DNA of 33,020 nucleotides from Myxococcales bacterium (GTDB lineage Bacteria; Myxococcota; Myxococcia; Myxococcales; Myxococcaceae): NCBI GenBank assembly GCA_003153055.1, contig PMBV01000339.1, positions 1 through 33,020 of the forward strand, read 5' to 3'. The notes below the pieces were generated by a model. It was not told the origin of the DNA. It saw nothing but the letters and a program-made list of their open reading frames with translations, and ran no database searches. Position 1 is the stretch's first letter; every line of letters starts with the position of its first letter. The translations under genes and the position numbers were made by a program. Below are positions 24,179 through 31,455 of the stretch, one piece after another.

Positions 24179-24855
24179 GCGAAGCTCCGGACCAGCGACT
24201 GCACCAGGAGGTGCCAGCCGTCAGCGAGGAGGAACACGCCGATCTTGAGCGGCAGCGAGACGAGCGTCGGGGGCACCATCATCATGCCCAGCGCCATCAG
24301 CACCGCCGACACCATGAGGTCGATGATGAGCAGGGGAATGAAGATGAACAGGCCCATGCGGAAGGCCGTGGTGAGCTCGGACACCATGAAGGCGGGCACC
24401 GCGATGGTGAGGGGTACCTCGTCGGCTCGGGTCGGCCGGGGCCGGGCGGAGATCTCGTAGAACAGCCGCAGATCGTCAGGGCGGGTCTGCTTCAAGAGAA
24501 ACTGGAGCACCGGGGCGCTCCCACGCTCGAAGGCCTCCTCGCCCGTGATGCGATCGTCGAGGTAGGGGCTCACCGCGTCGGCGCTGACCCGAGAGAACGT
24601 CGGCGCCATGACGAAGGCGGTCAGCGCCAGCGAGAGGGCGATCACCACCTGGTTGGGAGGGAGCTGGGGTGTTCCCAACGCCTGGCGGAGAAACGACAGG
24701 ACGATGACGATGCGGGTGAAGCTGGTGATGGCGATGAGCGCCGCGGTGGCGAAGGAGAGGGCGGTGAGCAGGAGGAAGAGCTTCACCGCTGACGAGCCAC
24801 CGCCGACCGAGATCGACAGGGGGCCGTCAACCGCCGCTGCCCAGAGGGGACTCAC
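24175..24855 (-). CDS. fliP: Flagellar export gate protein FliP
   Basis: 226 residues from a GTG overlapping the fliO stop (GTGA). The hallmark SFTRIVIVLSFLRQALGTPQ followed by LPPNQVVIALSLALTAFVMA is present (about 45-80), then a periplasmic region and VPAFMVSELTTAFRMGLFIF with two final helices. FliP is the core subunit of the export gate. The N-terminal 20 residues may act as a short signal sequence, as in other FliP proteins. Confidence 0.97.
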   Translation of the reverse strand: MSPLWAAAVDGPLSISVGGGSSAVKLFLLLTALSFATAALIAITSFTRIVIVLSFLRQALGTPQLPPNQVVIALSLALTAFVMAPTFSRVSADAVSPYLDDRITGEEAFERGSAPVLQFLLKQTRPDDLRLFYEISARPRPTRADEVPLTIAVPAFMVSELTTAFRMGLFIFIPLLIIDLMVSAVLMALGMMMVPPTLVSLPLKIGVFLLADGWHLLVQSLVRSFA

Positions 24856-25493
24856 GGCACGATGCCTCGCATTCCCTGGGCCAGCTTCGCCCTCAGCTCC
24901 TGGTCCTCGATGGACTCCCCCAGTACCTCCTCGAATGGCACCGCCGGGGTCTTGCCGAACAGCCGGGCGAAGAAGCCCATCGGGGCGACGCGGGGCGCGC
25001 GCGGGTAGACGGGCTCGACGGTGGGCGCGATGAGCGGGTCGGCAGCGGTCTCGGCGGAGGGGGCCGGGCGGCTCGACAGCACCGCGATGCCTGCCTCGCT
25101 GACCCCCAGCACCAGGCGATCGCCCAGGACGTCGGCGATGACCAGCGAACGACGTGGGCCGAGCGTGGCGGCCTCGAGTACGCGAATGGACCCGTGCACC
25201 GCCCGACGCCGTCGGGTGAGGCCCAAGGCCAGCCCGGCGAGGCCGATGATCGCCAGGGCGGGAGCCACGAGGCTCGACCAGCCCATGGCCGGGGTCGGCG
25301 CGGCCTTCTCGGTTTCGCCCACCGTGTCGATACCCTTGGCGAAGGCGGCGGCGACGATGGAGTCGGCGGCCGACGGAGGGGCAGGCCGCCCGGCCTTGGC
25401 GGCAGAGCCTTCCGGGACGACCGCCGGCGGTGTCGGCAGTGAGGTGGCGTCCACCAGGCCCAAGAGGCCAGTGACGAGGAGCGTCGTGAACAT
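24852..25493 (-). CDS. fliO: Flagellar export assembly protein FliO
   Basis: 213 residues. A possible N-terminal signal (1-16) and an Ala/Pro-rich periplasmic stretch precede one membrane helix (about 73-92) followed by RRRR. The cytoplasmic domain has the FliO-type core VLEAATLGPRRSLVIADVLG and DRLVLGVSEAGIAVLSS. A longer C-terminal tail (about 150-213) is Pro/Glu-rich and ends ELRAKLAQGMRGIVP. FliO helps assemble the FliP ring. Position between fliN and fliP is standard. Low family conservation limits certainty. Confidence 0.88.
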   Translation of the reverse strand: MFTTLLVTGLLGLVDATSLPTPPAVVPEGSAAKAGRPAPPSAADSIVAAAFAKGIDTVGETEKAAPTPAMGWSSLVAPALAIIGLAGLALGLTRRRRAVHGSIRVLEAATLGPRRSLVIADVLGDRLVLGVSEAGIAVLSSRPAPSAETAADPLIAPTVEPVYPRAPRVAPMGFFARLFGKTPAVPFEEVLGESIEDQELRAKLAQGMRGIVP

Positions 25494-25514
25494 AGGGAGT
25501 CCCTCCGTCGGCGG

Positions 25515-25823
25515 CTAGCGCAGCCGGGCGATGCGTTCGGCCTTCGAGATGATGTCGGTGATGCGAATGCCGAACTTGTCGTTGATGACCACCGCCTCGC
25601 CTCTGGCGATGAGCCGATCGTTGACCACGATGTCGAGCGGCTCGCCGGCGATTTTATCGAGTTCGAGCACGGCTCCGGGCGAGAGGGCGAGGAGATCTTG
25701 AATCGTCATTCGGTTGCGCCCGAGCTCGACGGTGACGTCGAGGGGCACATCGAGGAGGAGATCGAGTCGGCGGGTCGAGACTTCGCCTTCGGGTGCTTCG
25801 CTGCTCATGGGTTGCTCCATCAT
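25515..25823 (-). CDS. fliN: Flagellar motor switch protein FliN
   Basis: 102 residues from the first ATG, which overlaps the fliM stop. A later ATG at 25806-25808 (MSSEAPEG) has GGAG six bases upstream and may be the true start, giving 97 residues. The SpoA domain fills the rest: LLLDVPLDVTVELGRNRMTI, QDLLALSPGAVLELDKIAGE and a C-terminal FGIRITDIISKAERI. FliN forms the lower C-ring with FliM and receives FliH. Confidence 0.97.
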   Translation of the reverse strand: MMEQPMSSEAPEGEVSTRRLDLLLDVPLDVTVELGRNRMTIQDLLALSPGAVLELDKIAGEPLDIVVNDRLIARGEAVVINDKFGIRITDIISKAERIARLR

Positions 25824-26854
25824 GCGGCGGTCTTGTTGAGCGGGTTCACGGCCTCTTGCTCGAAGGGCCGGCGAATGTCCTCCAGGGGACCCCGGTCGAG
25901 CTCGATGGCCATGCTGCCGCAGGAAACTTTGGGTTGGCCGGTGAACTTGGCCCGGCCCTGAACGAAGACGGGGAGGGAGACGCCCTCACTGGTGCCCAGG
26001 GTGAGCACATCGCCCTCCTCGAGCTCGAGCATCTTTCGCAGGCTGAGCCGGGTCTTGCCCAGCAGCACCCGCAGCTCGACGTTGACCTGGGCGATCTCCT
26101 CGGCGAGCTGGAGCGCGAAGCGCGAGTCAGAGTGGGTGCTGAGCTTGGGTGGCGACATCAGCGCCTTCTTCGCGGGCTCGATGGCGGTGTAGGGCATGGC
26201 GAGCTGGATGAGGCCCTTGAGCGCCCCGTCGAGTTCGAAGGCGCACAGCACGGCAGCCTCGGTCACCGGGGCGATGATGGCCAGGCGGGGGTCGGTTTCG
26301 AAGCGAGCGATCTCGGGCTTGAAGGGCAGCACCGGAGCCCAGGCGGTGGTCATGCCTTCGGTGAACAGAGACATGAGCCGGCGCAGCACATTGCGCTCGA
26401 CGTTGGTGAACTCTCGACGGGCATCGGGGGGAGGGGGTTCATCGGCGCGGCCCCGCTTGTCGCCCAAGGCCGCGGCGATCATCGCGTCAGCCAGCCCAGG
26501 CTCGAGCACCAGGAGCGCCTGGCTCCCCGCCTTTCCCAGCGACATCACGCAGACCGTCGCTGGCGGGGCCAGCATGGAATTGAAGTCGCCGAACTTGAGC
26601 AGCGACGCCGGGCCCGACGCCACCTTGATGGAGAGCCGAGTCCGGCCGGCCAGGCCGATGGCGAAGGACTGGGCGATCTGCTCATTGATGGCGTCGAGGG
26701 TCGGCATCTGACCGCGAATGACGCGGTCTTGACTGGTGAGATCGTACGGAACCGCCGTGCCCCGGTTCTTCGGCACCTCGGTGGCGACGCGACCATCTTG
26801 GATGGCCGCCATCAGGGCGTTGATTTCCTCCGGGTTGAGCATCGCACCAGCCAT
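25820..26854 (-). CDS. fliM: Flagellar motor switch protein FliM
   Basis: 344 residues. The N-terminal LNPEEINALMAAI (6-18) matches the CheY-binding motif (LSQxEIDALL type). The middle domain starts at PYDLTSQDRVIRGQMPTLDA and has EFTNVERNVLRRLMSLFTEG. The C-terminal SpoA domain contains ELRVLLGKTRLSLRKMLELE and EGVSLPVFVQGRAKFTGQPK. Odd: the GGxG loop that contacts FliG, expected at about residues 129-136, reads LGDKRGR here. FliG itself is outside the window. The gene sits 9 bases after fliL. Confidence 0.96.
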   Translation of the reverse strand: MAGAMLNPEEINALMAAIQDGRVATEVPKNRGTAVPYDLTSQDRVIRGQMPTLDAINEQIAQSFAIGLAGRTRLSIKVASGPASLLKFGDFNSMLAPPATVCVMSLGKAGSQALLVLEPGLADAMIAAALGDKRGRADEPPPPDARREFTNVERNVLRRLMSLFTEGMTTAWAPVLPFKPEIARFETDPRLAIIAPVTEAAVLCAFELDGALKGLIQLAMPYTAIEPAKKALMSPPKLSTHSDSRFALQLAEEIAQVNVELRVLLGKTRLSLRKMLELEEGDVLTLGTSEGVSLPVFVQGRAKFTGQPKVSCGSMAIELDRGPLEDIRRPFEQEAVNPLNKTAA

Positions 26855-26863
26855 ACAAAGCCC

Positions 26864-27490
26864 TCACTGAATGACGAATTCCGAGATGTAGAGCGCGCGA
26901 ATGCGCGTGTCGGGGACCACCTGCCGCAAGGTGTTCTGCAGCGTCTCCTTGGTGCGGGCCAGCCCCTCGCTGCCCCTGAGGTCTTCGAGGGTGCGATCAG
27001 ACAGGTAGGTGATGAAGGCGTCGCGCACCTTGGGCTGCTGGGCCAACAGCCGGTCCTTGTCGGCCTCGCTGAAGACCTCGACGTCGAAGGACATGCGGGC
27101 GTAGCGGTCGGCGTCGGGGTTCCTCAGGTGAATGACGAAGTCGGCGACCTTCACCAGGGGGCCGAGCTTGCCGGCCACTCCTGCCTCGCTGGCGCCGTGA
27201 CCCTCTTCCTTCTTGCCCTCTTCACCGCCCTCGCCGTGCTTCTCCTCGCTCTTCTTTTCGACCTCCGGCTCCTCTTTCTCGACCTTCTTCTCGACCTTCG
27301 CGTGCTCGCCCGAGGCCCCCATGGCTTGACTCTGCTGGCGCATCTGCAGGACGAGGAAGGCCATCACCCCGACGAGCAAGAGGCTGTTGACCCCCACGAG
27401 GATGGTCAGGAGCTTGTTGCCACCGCCGCCCGCCTTCGGCGCCTCCTCGGCTTTGGCCTCGACTTTCTTGGGGTCCTTCGCGTCGCTCAT
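26864..27490 (-). CDS. fliL: Stator-associated protein FliL
   Basis: 208 residues from the ATG at 27488-27490; a TTG six codons earlier is possible, and neither has a strong ribosome site. A short charged N-terminus is followed by one membrane helix (about 27-49), then an unusually long Lys/Glu/Gly-rich linker (about 62-104), and the periplasmic FliL domain with KVADFVIHLRNPDADRYARM, KVRDAFITYLSDRTLEDL and the C-terminal IRALYISEFVIQ. FliL rings surround the stators and support torque. It lies between motB and fliM. Confidence 0.93.
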   Translation of the reverse strand: MSDAKDPKKVEAKAEEAPKAGGGGNKLLTILVGVNSLLLVGVMAFLVLQMRQQSQAMGASGEHAKVEKKVEKEEPEVEKKSEEKHGEGGEEGKKEEGHGASEAGVAGKLGPLVKVADFVIHLRNPDADRYARMSFDVEVFSEADKDRLLAQQPKVRDAFITYLSDRTLEDLRGSEGLARTKETLQNTLRQVVPDTRIRALYISEFVIQ

Positions 27491-27526
27491 ATGACGCTGG
27501 TTGAGCAACGCATGTGCCCACCAGCG

Positions 27527-28306
27527 TCAGGGTGATGACGGGGCATAACCGCGCGGATCGAGCGGCGGAAGCTCGAGCACCAGCTCGATGCGGCGGTTGA
27601 GCTCTCGGTGGTTGGGGGTGTCATTGGACACCACCGGCTGAGTCGACCCCAGGCCGCCAGCGGACAGGCGCTTGGGGTCGATGTCGTGGGCCGCCTCGAG
27701 GTACGACACCACGGTCACCGCGCGCGCCGCCGAGAGATCCCAGTTGTTGCGGTATTTGGTGTTTCGAATTGGCTCGTCGTCGGTGTGGCCCTCGACCCGA
27801 ATTTGAAACCCCGAGCTGGCAACCTCGCTGGCGATGGCGTCGAGAACGGCGAGCGAGTCGGGGCGCAAGGAGGCGTTGGCGGGGTCGAAGAACCGCTGCG
27901 CGGCGAGGCGAATGTGGAGCCTCGCGCCCTCGAGCTCGAGGGTGATCGAGGGTGACTTCTCTTGCTTGAGCAAGAAGGACTTGAGCTGCTTTTCGATGCG
28001 ACGGCGGAGGTTCTCGACCATCTGCCGCTGCACCGCCGAGGTCATGGGCTTTCCGCCGAGGCTGGCGACGCAGCCTCCCTCGGTGGGTGGACCCTTGAAG
28101 ATGGACAGCTTGGTGATGCCGCCCTCGCCAGCGAAGTTGAGCGCCCAACGCATCGACTCGCTGGCCGCGGCGAGCTTGTTGGTGTCGACCTGGCTCGAGG
28201 CGTAGAGCACGACGAAGAGGGCGAAGAGGAGCGTCACCATGTCGGCGTAGCTGAGCACCCAGCGTTCGGCGTTCTCGTGCTCTTCGTGCTTGGCCTTCCT
28301 CGCCAT
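27527..28306 (-). CDS. motB: Flagellar stator protein MotB
   Basis: 259 residues. The N-terminal ERWVLSYADMVTLLFALFVV carries the proton-binding Asp (D22) in the single membrane helix, followed by the plug region. The C-terminal half is an OmpA/MotB peptidoglycan-binding domain with VEGHTDDEPIRN and the helix DLSAARAVTVVSYLE. The helix resembles proton-type MotB more than sodium-type PomB, but ion choice cannot be settled by eye. It starts 3 bases after motA. Confidence 0.96.
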   Translation of the reverse strand: MARKAKHEEHENAERWVLSYADMVTLLFALFVVLYASSQVDTNKLAAASESMRWALNFAGEGGITKLSIFKGPPTEGGCVASLGGKPMTSAVQRQMVENLRRRIEKQLKSFLLKQEKSPSITLELEGARLHIRLAAQRFFDPANASLRPDSLAVLDAIASEVASSGFQIRVEGHTDDEPIRNTKYRNNWDLSAARAVTVVSYLEAAHDIDPKRLSAGGLGSTQPVVSNDTPNHRELNRRIELVLELPPLDPRGYAPSSP

Positions 28307-28309
28307 GGG

Positions 28310-29089
28310 TCACTTCTTCTCGGCGGAGGACTTGGCGTGCTTGCCGTGGGAGCCGGCGAAGGCCTTGAGCTTCTCTTCGAGGATGCGCGGGTTGAGGCCT
28401 TCTTGAATGGACAGGATGCCCTCGGCGATGAGGATCTTCCGCTCTCGTTCTATCGCCGCCTTCCGCTTGAGCTTGTTGGCCAAGGGGAGCGCGATGAGGT
28501 TGGCCGAGCCGACGCCGTACACCGTGGCCGAGAAGGCGGTCGCGATGCCCGGGCCCAGCTTGCTGGGGTCGTTCAAGTTCTCCATCACGTGAATGAGCCC
28601 AAGCACCGCGCCGAGCACGCCGATGGTGGGGGCGAAGCCGCCGAAGGCCTCGTACATTTTGGAGGCCACCACCAGCTCTTCGGCCTCCATGTCGATCTCG
28701 GTCTCCAGGGCAGTGCGGGCGACGGAGGCCTCGACCCCGTCGACCAGGAAGCCCAGGGAGCGCTTGAGGAAGGGGTCCTTCACTTCTTGGAGCTTGCCCT
28801 CGAGCGCCAGCACGCCGTCGCGGCGAGCCACCGTGGCGAGATCAACGAGCTGAGCCATGAGCTGGGGAATGTCGCCCTTGCGCTCCGAGATGGTCTCCTT
28901 GATGGCCTTGAGGCCGGCCACCACGTCGCCCATCGGAGTCGCGACGAGCACCGAGCCCAACGCGCCTCCCATGACGATCATGGCGGCGGAGACCGAGACC
29001 AGAGAGCCCAGGTGGCCACCTTCCATCGCGAAGCCGACCAGAATGATGCCGATGCCGAGCACGAGGCCCGGAATGGTCGTCTTATCCAT
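28310..29089 (-). CDS. motA: Flagellar stator protein MotA
   Basis: 259 residues with four membrane helices: two near the N-terminus (about 7-26 and 30-50), then a cytoplasmic loop, then AFGGFAPTIGVLGAVLGLIH and GPGIATAFSATVYGVGSANL. These last two are the strongly conserved MotA/PomA ion-channel helices. The C-terminus is a basic, Lys-rich tail. Five MotA surround two MotB, and the cytoplasmic loop pushes on FliG. The ATG overlaps the flbD stop by 8 bases. Confidence 0.97.
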   Translation of the reverse strand: MDKTTIPGLVLGIGIILVGFAMEGGHLGSLVSVSAAMIVMGGALGSVLVATPMGDVVAGLKAIKETISERKGDIPQLMAQLVDLATVARRDGVLALEGKLQEVKDPFLKRSLGFLVDGVEASVARTALETEIDMEAEELVVASKMYEAFGGFAPTIGVLGAVLGLIHVMENLNDPSKLGPGIATAFSATVYGVGSANLIALPLANKLKRKAAIERERKILIAEGILSIQEGLNPRILEEKLKAFAGSHGKHAKSSAEKK

Positions 29090-29294
29090 GGTGTATCGCT
29101 CCAGCTACCTCGAGGGGGCCTGCCCGCTGGCGGAACTCCGCCACCTTCGTCACCACCTCGTCGAGCGTCTCCTTCACCATGAGCCGGTGGCCGGACGTCA
29201 TGGTGATGACGGTGTCCGGTGTCTTCTCGGCGAAGACCAACAGGTCCTCGTTGAGCGCGATGGGGTGGCCGTCGAGTCGAGTGAGGATGATCAT
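29082..29294 (-). CDS. flbD: Small flagellar protein FlbD (FlbD/FlaR family)
   Basis: 70 residues from the ATG at 29292-29294, which has GGAGGGGAG just upstream. The open frame extends 28 codons further, but that part lacks similarity. The start MIILTRLDGHPIALNEDLLV is the family signature, followed by TPDTVITMTSGHRLMVKETL and a final helix with EVVTKVAEFRQRAG. This small protein is found between flgE and motA in many bacteria; its role in hook or motor assembly is not well defined. It is unrelated to the Caulobacter sigma-54 activator also named FlbD. Confidence 0.92.
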   Translation of the reverse strand: MIILTRLDGHPIALNEDLLVFAEKTPDTVITMTSGHRLMVKETLDEVVTKVAEFRQRAGPLEVAGAIHHG

Positions 29295-29364
29295 GAGGCT
29301 CCCCTCCACCGGCTCTTCGACACGGGGTGTGAATCCCTTCAACCGTGGCTGAGAACCGGAAGGC

Positions 29365-29407
29365 GAGGTGGGTCTCATGGCGCCAGAGGCGCGAAGTGGC
29401 CCACCTC
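29365..29407 (-). promoter_or_regulatory. Structured intergenic element between flgE and flbD
   Basis: An 8-bp outer stem GAGGTGGG / CCCACCTC (plus 29365-29372 and 29400-29407) encloses an inner hairpin GCGCC-AGA-GGCGC (29380-29392). It lies in the 130-base gap after the flgE stop. No T run follows on the minus strand, so it is not a classical terminator; it may stabilise or partly attenuate the message between the hook and motor parts of the operon. Confidence 0.4.
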
Positions 29408-29424
29408 ACCTCAAGAGGCGTGCT

Positions 29425-30720
29425 TTATCGCTTGAGCTGCATGAGCTCGGACAACAGGCCGTCGGCGGTCTGAATCGTCTTCGAGTTGGCCTGGAAGCCA
29501 CGCTGAGCAGCGATCATTCTGACGAACTCGTTGGCGAGGTCGACGTTGCTCTGCTCGAGCGCGCCGGTGACGATGGAGCCGCGTCCGCCGGTGGCTGGCT
29601 CACCCACGGTGGGTTGACCGGATCCCGTCGACTCGATGGCCAGGTTCCCACCCAGGCGCTCGAGCTTGTCGGGGGCCTCGAAGTTGGCCACCGCGACCTG
29701 GCCCAGTATGCGCGTGCTCCCGTTGCTGAACGCGCCCAGCACCTCGCCCTTGTCGTTGATCTGCACCGACGAGAGCGACCCGTACCCGCTGCCGTCTTGG
29801 CCGGTGAAGGTGGTGGCTGACTGGCTGCCGCCGAGCTGGGTGATGCCCAGGCTTCCGGTGCCGCCGGTGCCGGTGGGGTCGCCGAAGTTGAAGGTCAAGG
29901 CCTGGGGGTTGATGGCGCCTACCGGGTTGAAGTTGTTCGTCTGGGTCGATGTGACGAGATTGCCCTGGGCGTCGAAGGTCAGAGTGCCAGTAGCGATCTC
30001 GACCGGGGTGCCGGCGGTGGACCCGGTGATCCCTCCGCCGTCGGTGATGGCGTGGAAGTCCCACGAGCCGGCAGCGGTCTTCTGGTAGTACACCGCCACG
30101 CTGTGCGCTTGCCCGAGGGAGTCGTAGACCTCGACGGTGGTCGGCTTCGCGCTCGAGGTGTTGATGGGGTCGGCGGGGTTGAACGCCACCGCGGAGACAG
30201 CGGTGTCGGCGGCGAGGTTCCCCTTGATGCTGACGGTCGCCGTGGCCTTGGCCGAGGCGCTGGCCGTTCCCACCTGGAGATCACCGAGCGTTCCCTGGAC
30301 GACGTTGTTGGTGGCCTGATAGCCCTGAACTCGCAGGCCCTCGAGGTTGACGAGGTAGCCGTCCTTGTTCACCGTGAATTGGCCGTCTCGGGTGTAGAAC
30401 GAGCCCTGGAGCCCGCTGTGGTTTCCCTTGAGGAGGAAGTACCCCGAGCCCTGAATGGCGAGATCGGTGGCGTTGCTGGTCTGCGACATCGCGCCCTGGG
30501 TGATGAGGCGCTGAATCGCCTGCAGCCGGGTGCCGAGCCCGAGCTGACCACCTCCTGCGAGCCCGATGAGCTGCTGAGCCAGGGCGTCTTCGAAAGCGGC
30601 GCGTCCCTGCTTGAAGCCGATGGTGTTGGCGTTGGCGATGTTGTCGCCGATGACGGTGAGCTCGAGGCTGTTTGCCTGGAGGCCCGAGGTTGCTGTGCTC
30701 AGAGAGGTGAGAAGTGACAT
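29425..30720 (-). CDS. flgE: Flagellar hook protein FlgE
   Basis: 431 residues. N-terminus: SLSTATSGLQANSLELTVIG then DNIANANTIGFKQGRAAFED, the hook/rod signature. The middle contains the FlgE pattern GSGYFLLKGNHSG and FYTRDGQFTVNKDGYLVN, followed by beta-rich outer domains. The C-terminus has QSNVDLANEFVRMIAAQRGF and ends with SKTIQTADGLLSELMQLKR. It builds the hook under the FlgD cap; its length is set by FliK. The ATG has AGGAG, 46 bases after flgD. Confidence 0.98.
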   Translation of the reverse strand: MSLLTSLSTATSGLQANSLELTVIGDNIANANTIGFKQGRAAFEDALAQQLIGLAGGGQLGLGTRLQAIQRLITQGAMSQTSNATDLAIQGSGYFLLKGNHSGLQGSFYTRDGQFTVNKDGYLVNLEGLRVQGYQATNNVVQGTLGDLQVGTASASAKATATVSIKGNLAADTAVSAVAFNPADPINTSSAKPTTVEVYDSLGQAHSVAVYYQKTAAGSWDFHAITDGGGITGSTAGTPVEIATGTLTFDAQGNLVTSTQTNNFNPVGAINPQALTFNFGDPTGTGGTGSLGITQLGGSQSATTFTGQDGSGYGSLSSVQINDKGEVLGAFSNGSTRILGQVAVANFEAPDKLERLGGNLAIESTGSGQPTVGEPATGGRGSIVTGALEQSNVDLANEFVRMIAAQRGFQANSKTIQTADGLLSELMQLKR

Positions 30721-30766
30721 GGCGTGCTCCTGGTTGAGGTCTTGCGGTTGTGGTTGGAAGCGATCG

Positions 30767-31444
30767 TCACCCGCCCGACGAGTCGCTGATCTCCATGACG
30801 TCGTTCATGCTGATGGGGAGGCCGTTGACGATGAGCTGGGGAATTCCCTGGGCGAACTTGACGCCGGTGACCTTGGCGCGACCCTGGGTGTCGACCGTGA
30901 TGCTCGTCCCGCTCGAATCCTTGGCTTCCAACTTGACGCTGTAGGTGCCGTTGGCCAGCTTGGCTCCCGAGTCAGACAGGCCGTCCCAGGCGATGGCGAG
31001 GTCGCCCGCGGAGACAGCGTCCTTCTTGATGGTGCGCACCGCCTTCCCGTTGGAGTCGGTGATGGTGACGGTGAGCGTGGCGGCGTCCTTCGCGAGTTGG
31101 CCGAGCACCGTCGCGCCCGTGTCGGTGAGTGCCACGTCGGTCGACTTGAAGAGCACCGACTTCCCGATGAACGAGGTGGCCGAGGTCTGGTTGGCGGAGG
31201 CCTGGGCCAACAGCAGGGAGTCGAGCCGCGAGTTGGTCGCCTGCTCCTGCTCGAGCGACGAGAACTGAGCCAGCTGGGCGATGAACTGCTGGTTGTCGGT
31301 GGGCGCGGTCGGGTCTTGGTTGGCGAGCTGGGCCAACAGGAGCTTGAGGAACTCGTCTTTGCCGAGGGCGCTCGACCCGGTCGTGGAGGCCGTGGTGAGT
31401 GTGCCTCCCGCTGGGACTCCGACGCCGCTGACGCTGGTGGGCAT
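30767..31444 (-). CDS. flgD: Hook cap / scaffolding protein FlgD
   Basis: 225 residues. The N-terminal motif [20 protein letters not shown] (about 28-47) followed by [20 protein letters not shown] is diagnostic of FlgD. The C-terminal part holds the FlgD Ig-like/tudor domains with [20 protein letters not shown]. The protein caps the growing hook and directs FlgE assembly. It sits 11 bases after fliK with a GAGGAG site. Confidence 0.97.
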   Translation of the reverse strand: MPTSVSGVGVPAGGTLTTASTTGSSALGKDEFLKLLLAQLANQDPTAPTDNQQFIAQLAQFSSLEQEQATNSRLDSLLLAQASANQTSATSFIGKSVLFKSTDVALTDTGATVLGQLAKDAATLTVTITDSNGKAVRTIKKDAVSAGDLAIAWDGLSDSGAKLANGTYSVKLEAKDSSGTSITVDTQGRAKVTGVKFAQGIPQLIVNGLPISMNDVMEISDSSGG

Positions 31445-31455
31445 GGTTCTTCTCC

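Noticed and set aside
25793..27535. 580-codon plus-strand open frame opposite fliM and fliL
   Set aside because: Antisense of recognised genes; the Leu-rich part is just the complement of the Lys/Glu linker of FliL.
29424..29450. AGCGATAA on the minus strand at the end of flgE, like a sigma-28 -10 element
   Set aside because: Six of eight bases match, but the -35 position at 15 bases upstream is TCCG, not TAAA, and the word covers the flgE stop codon; probably chance.
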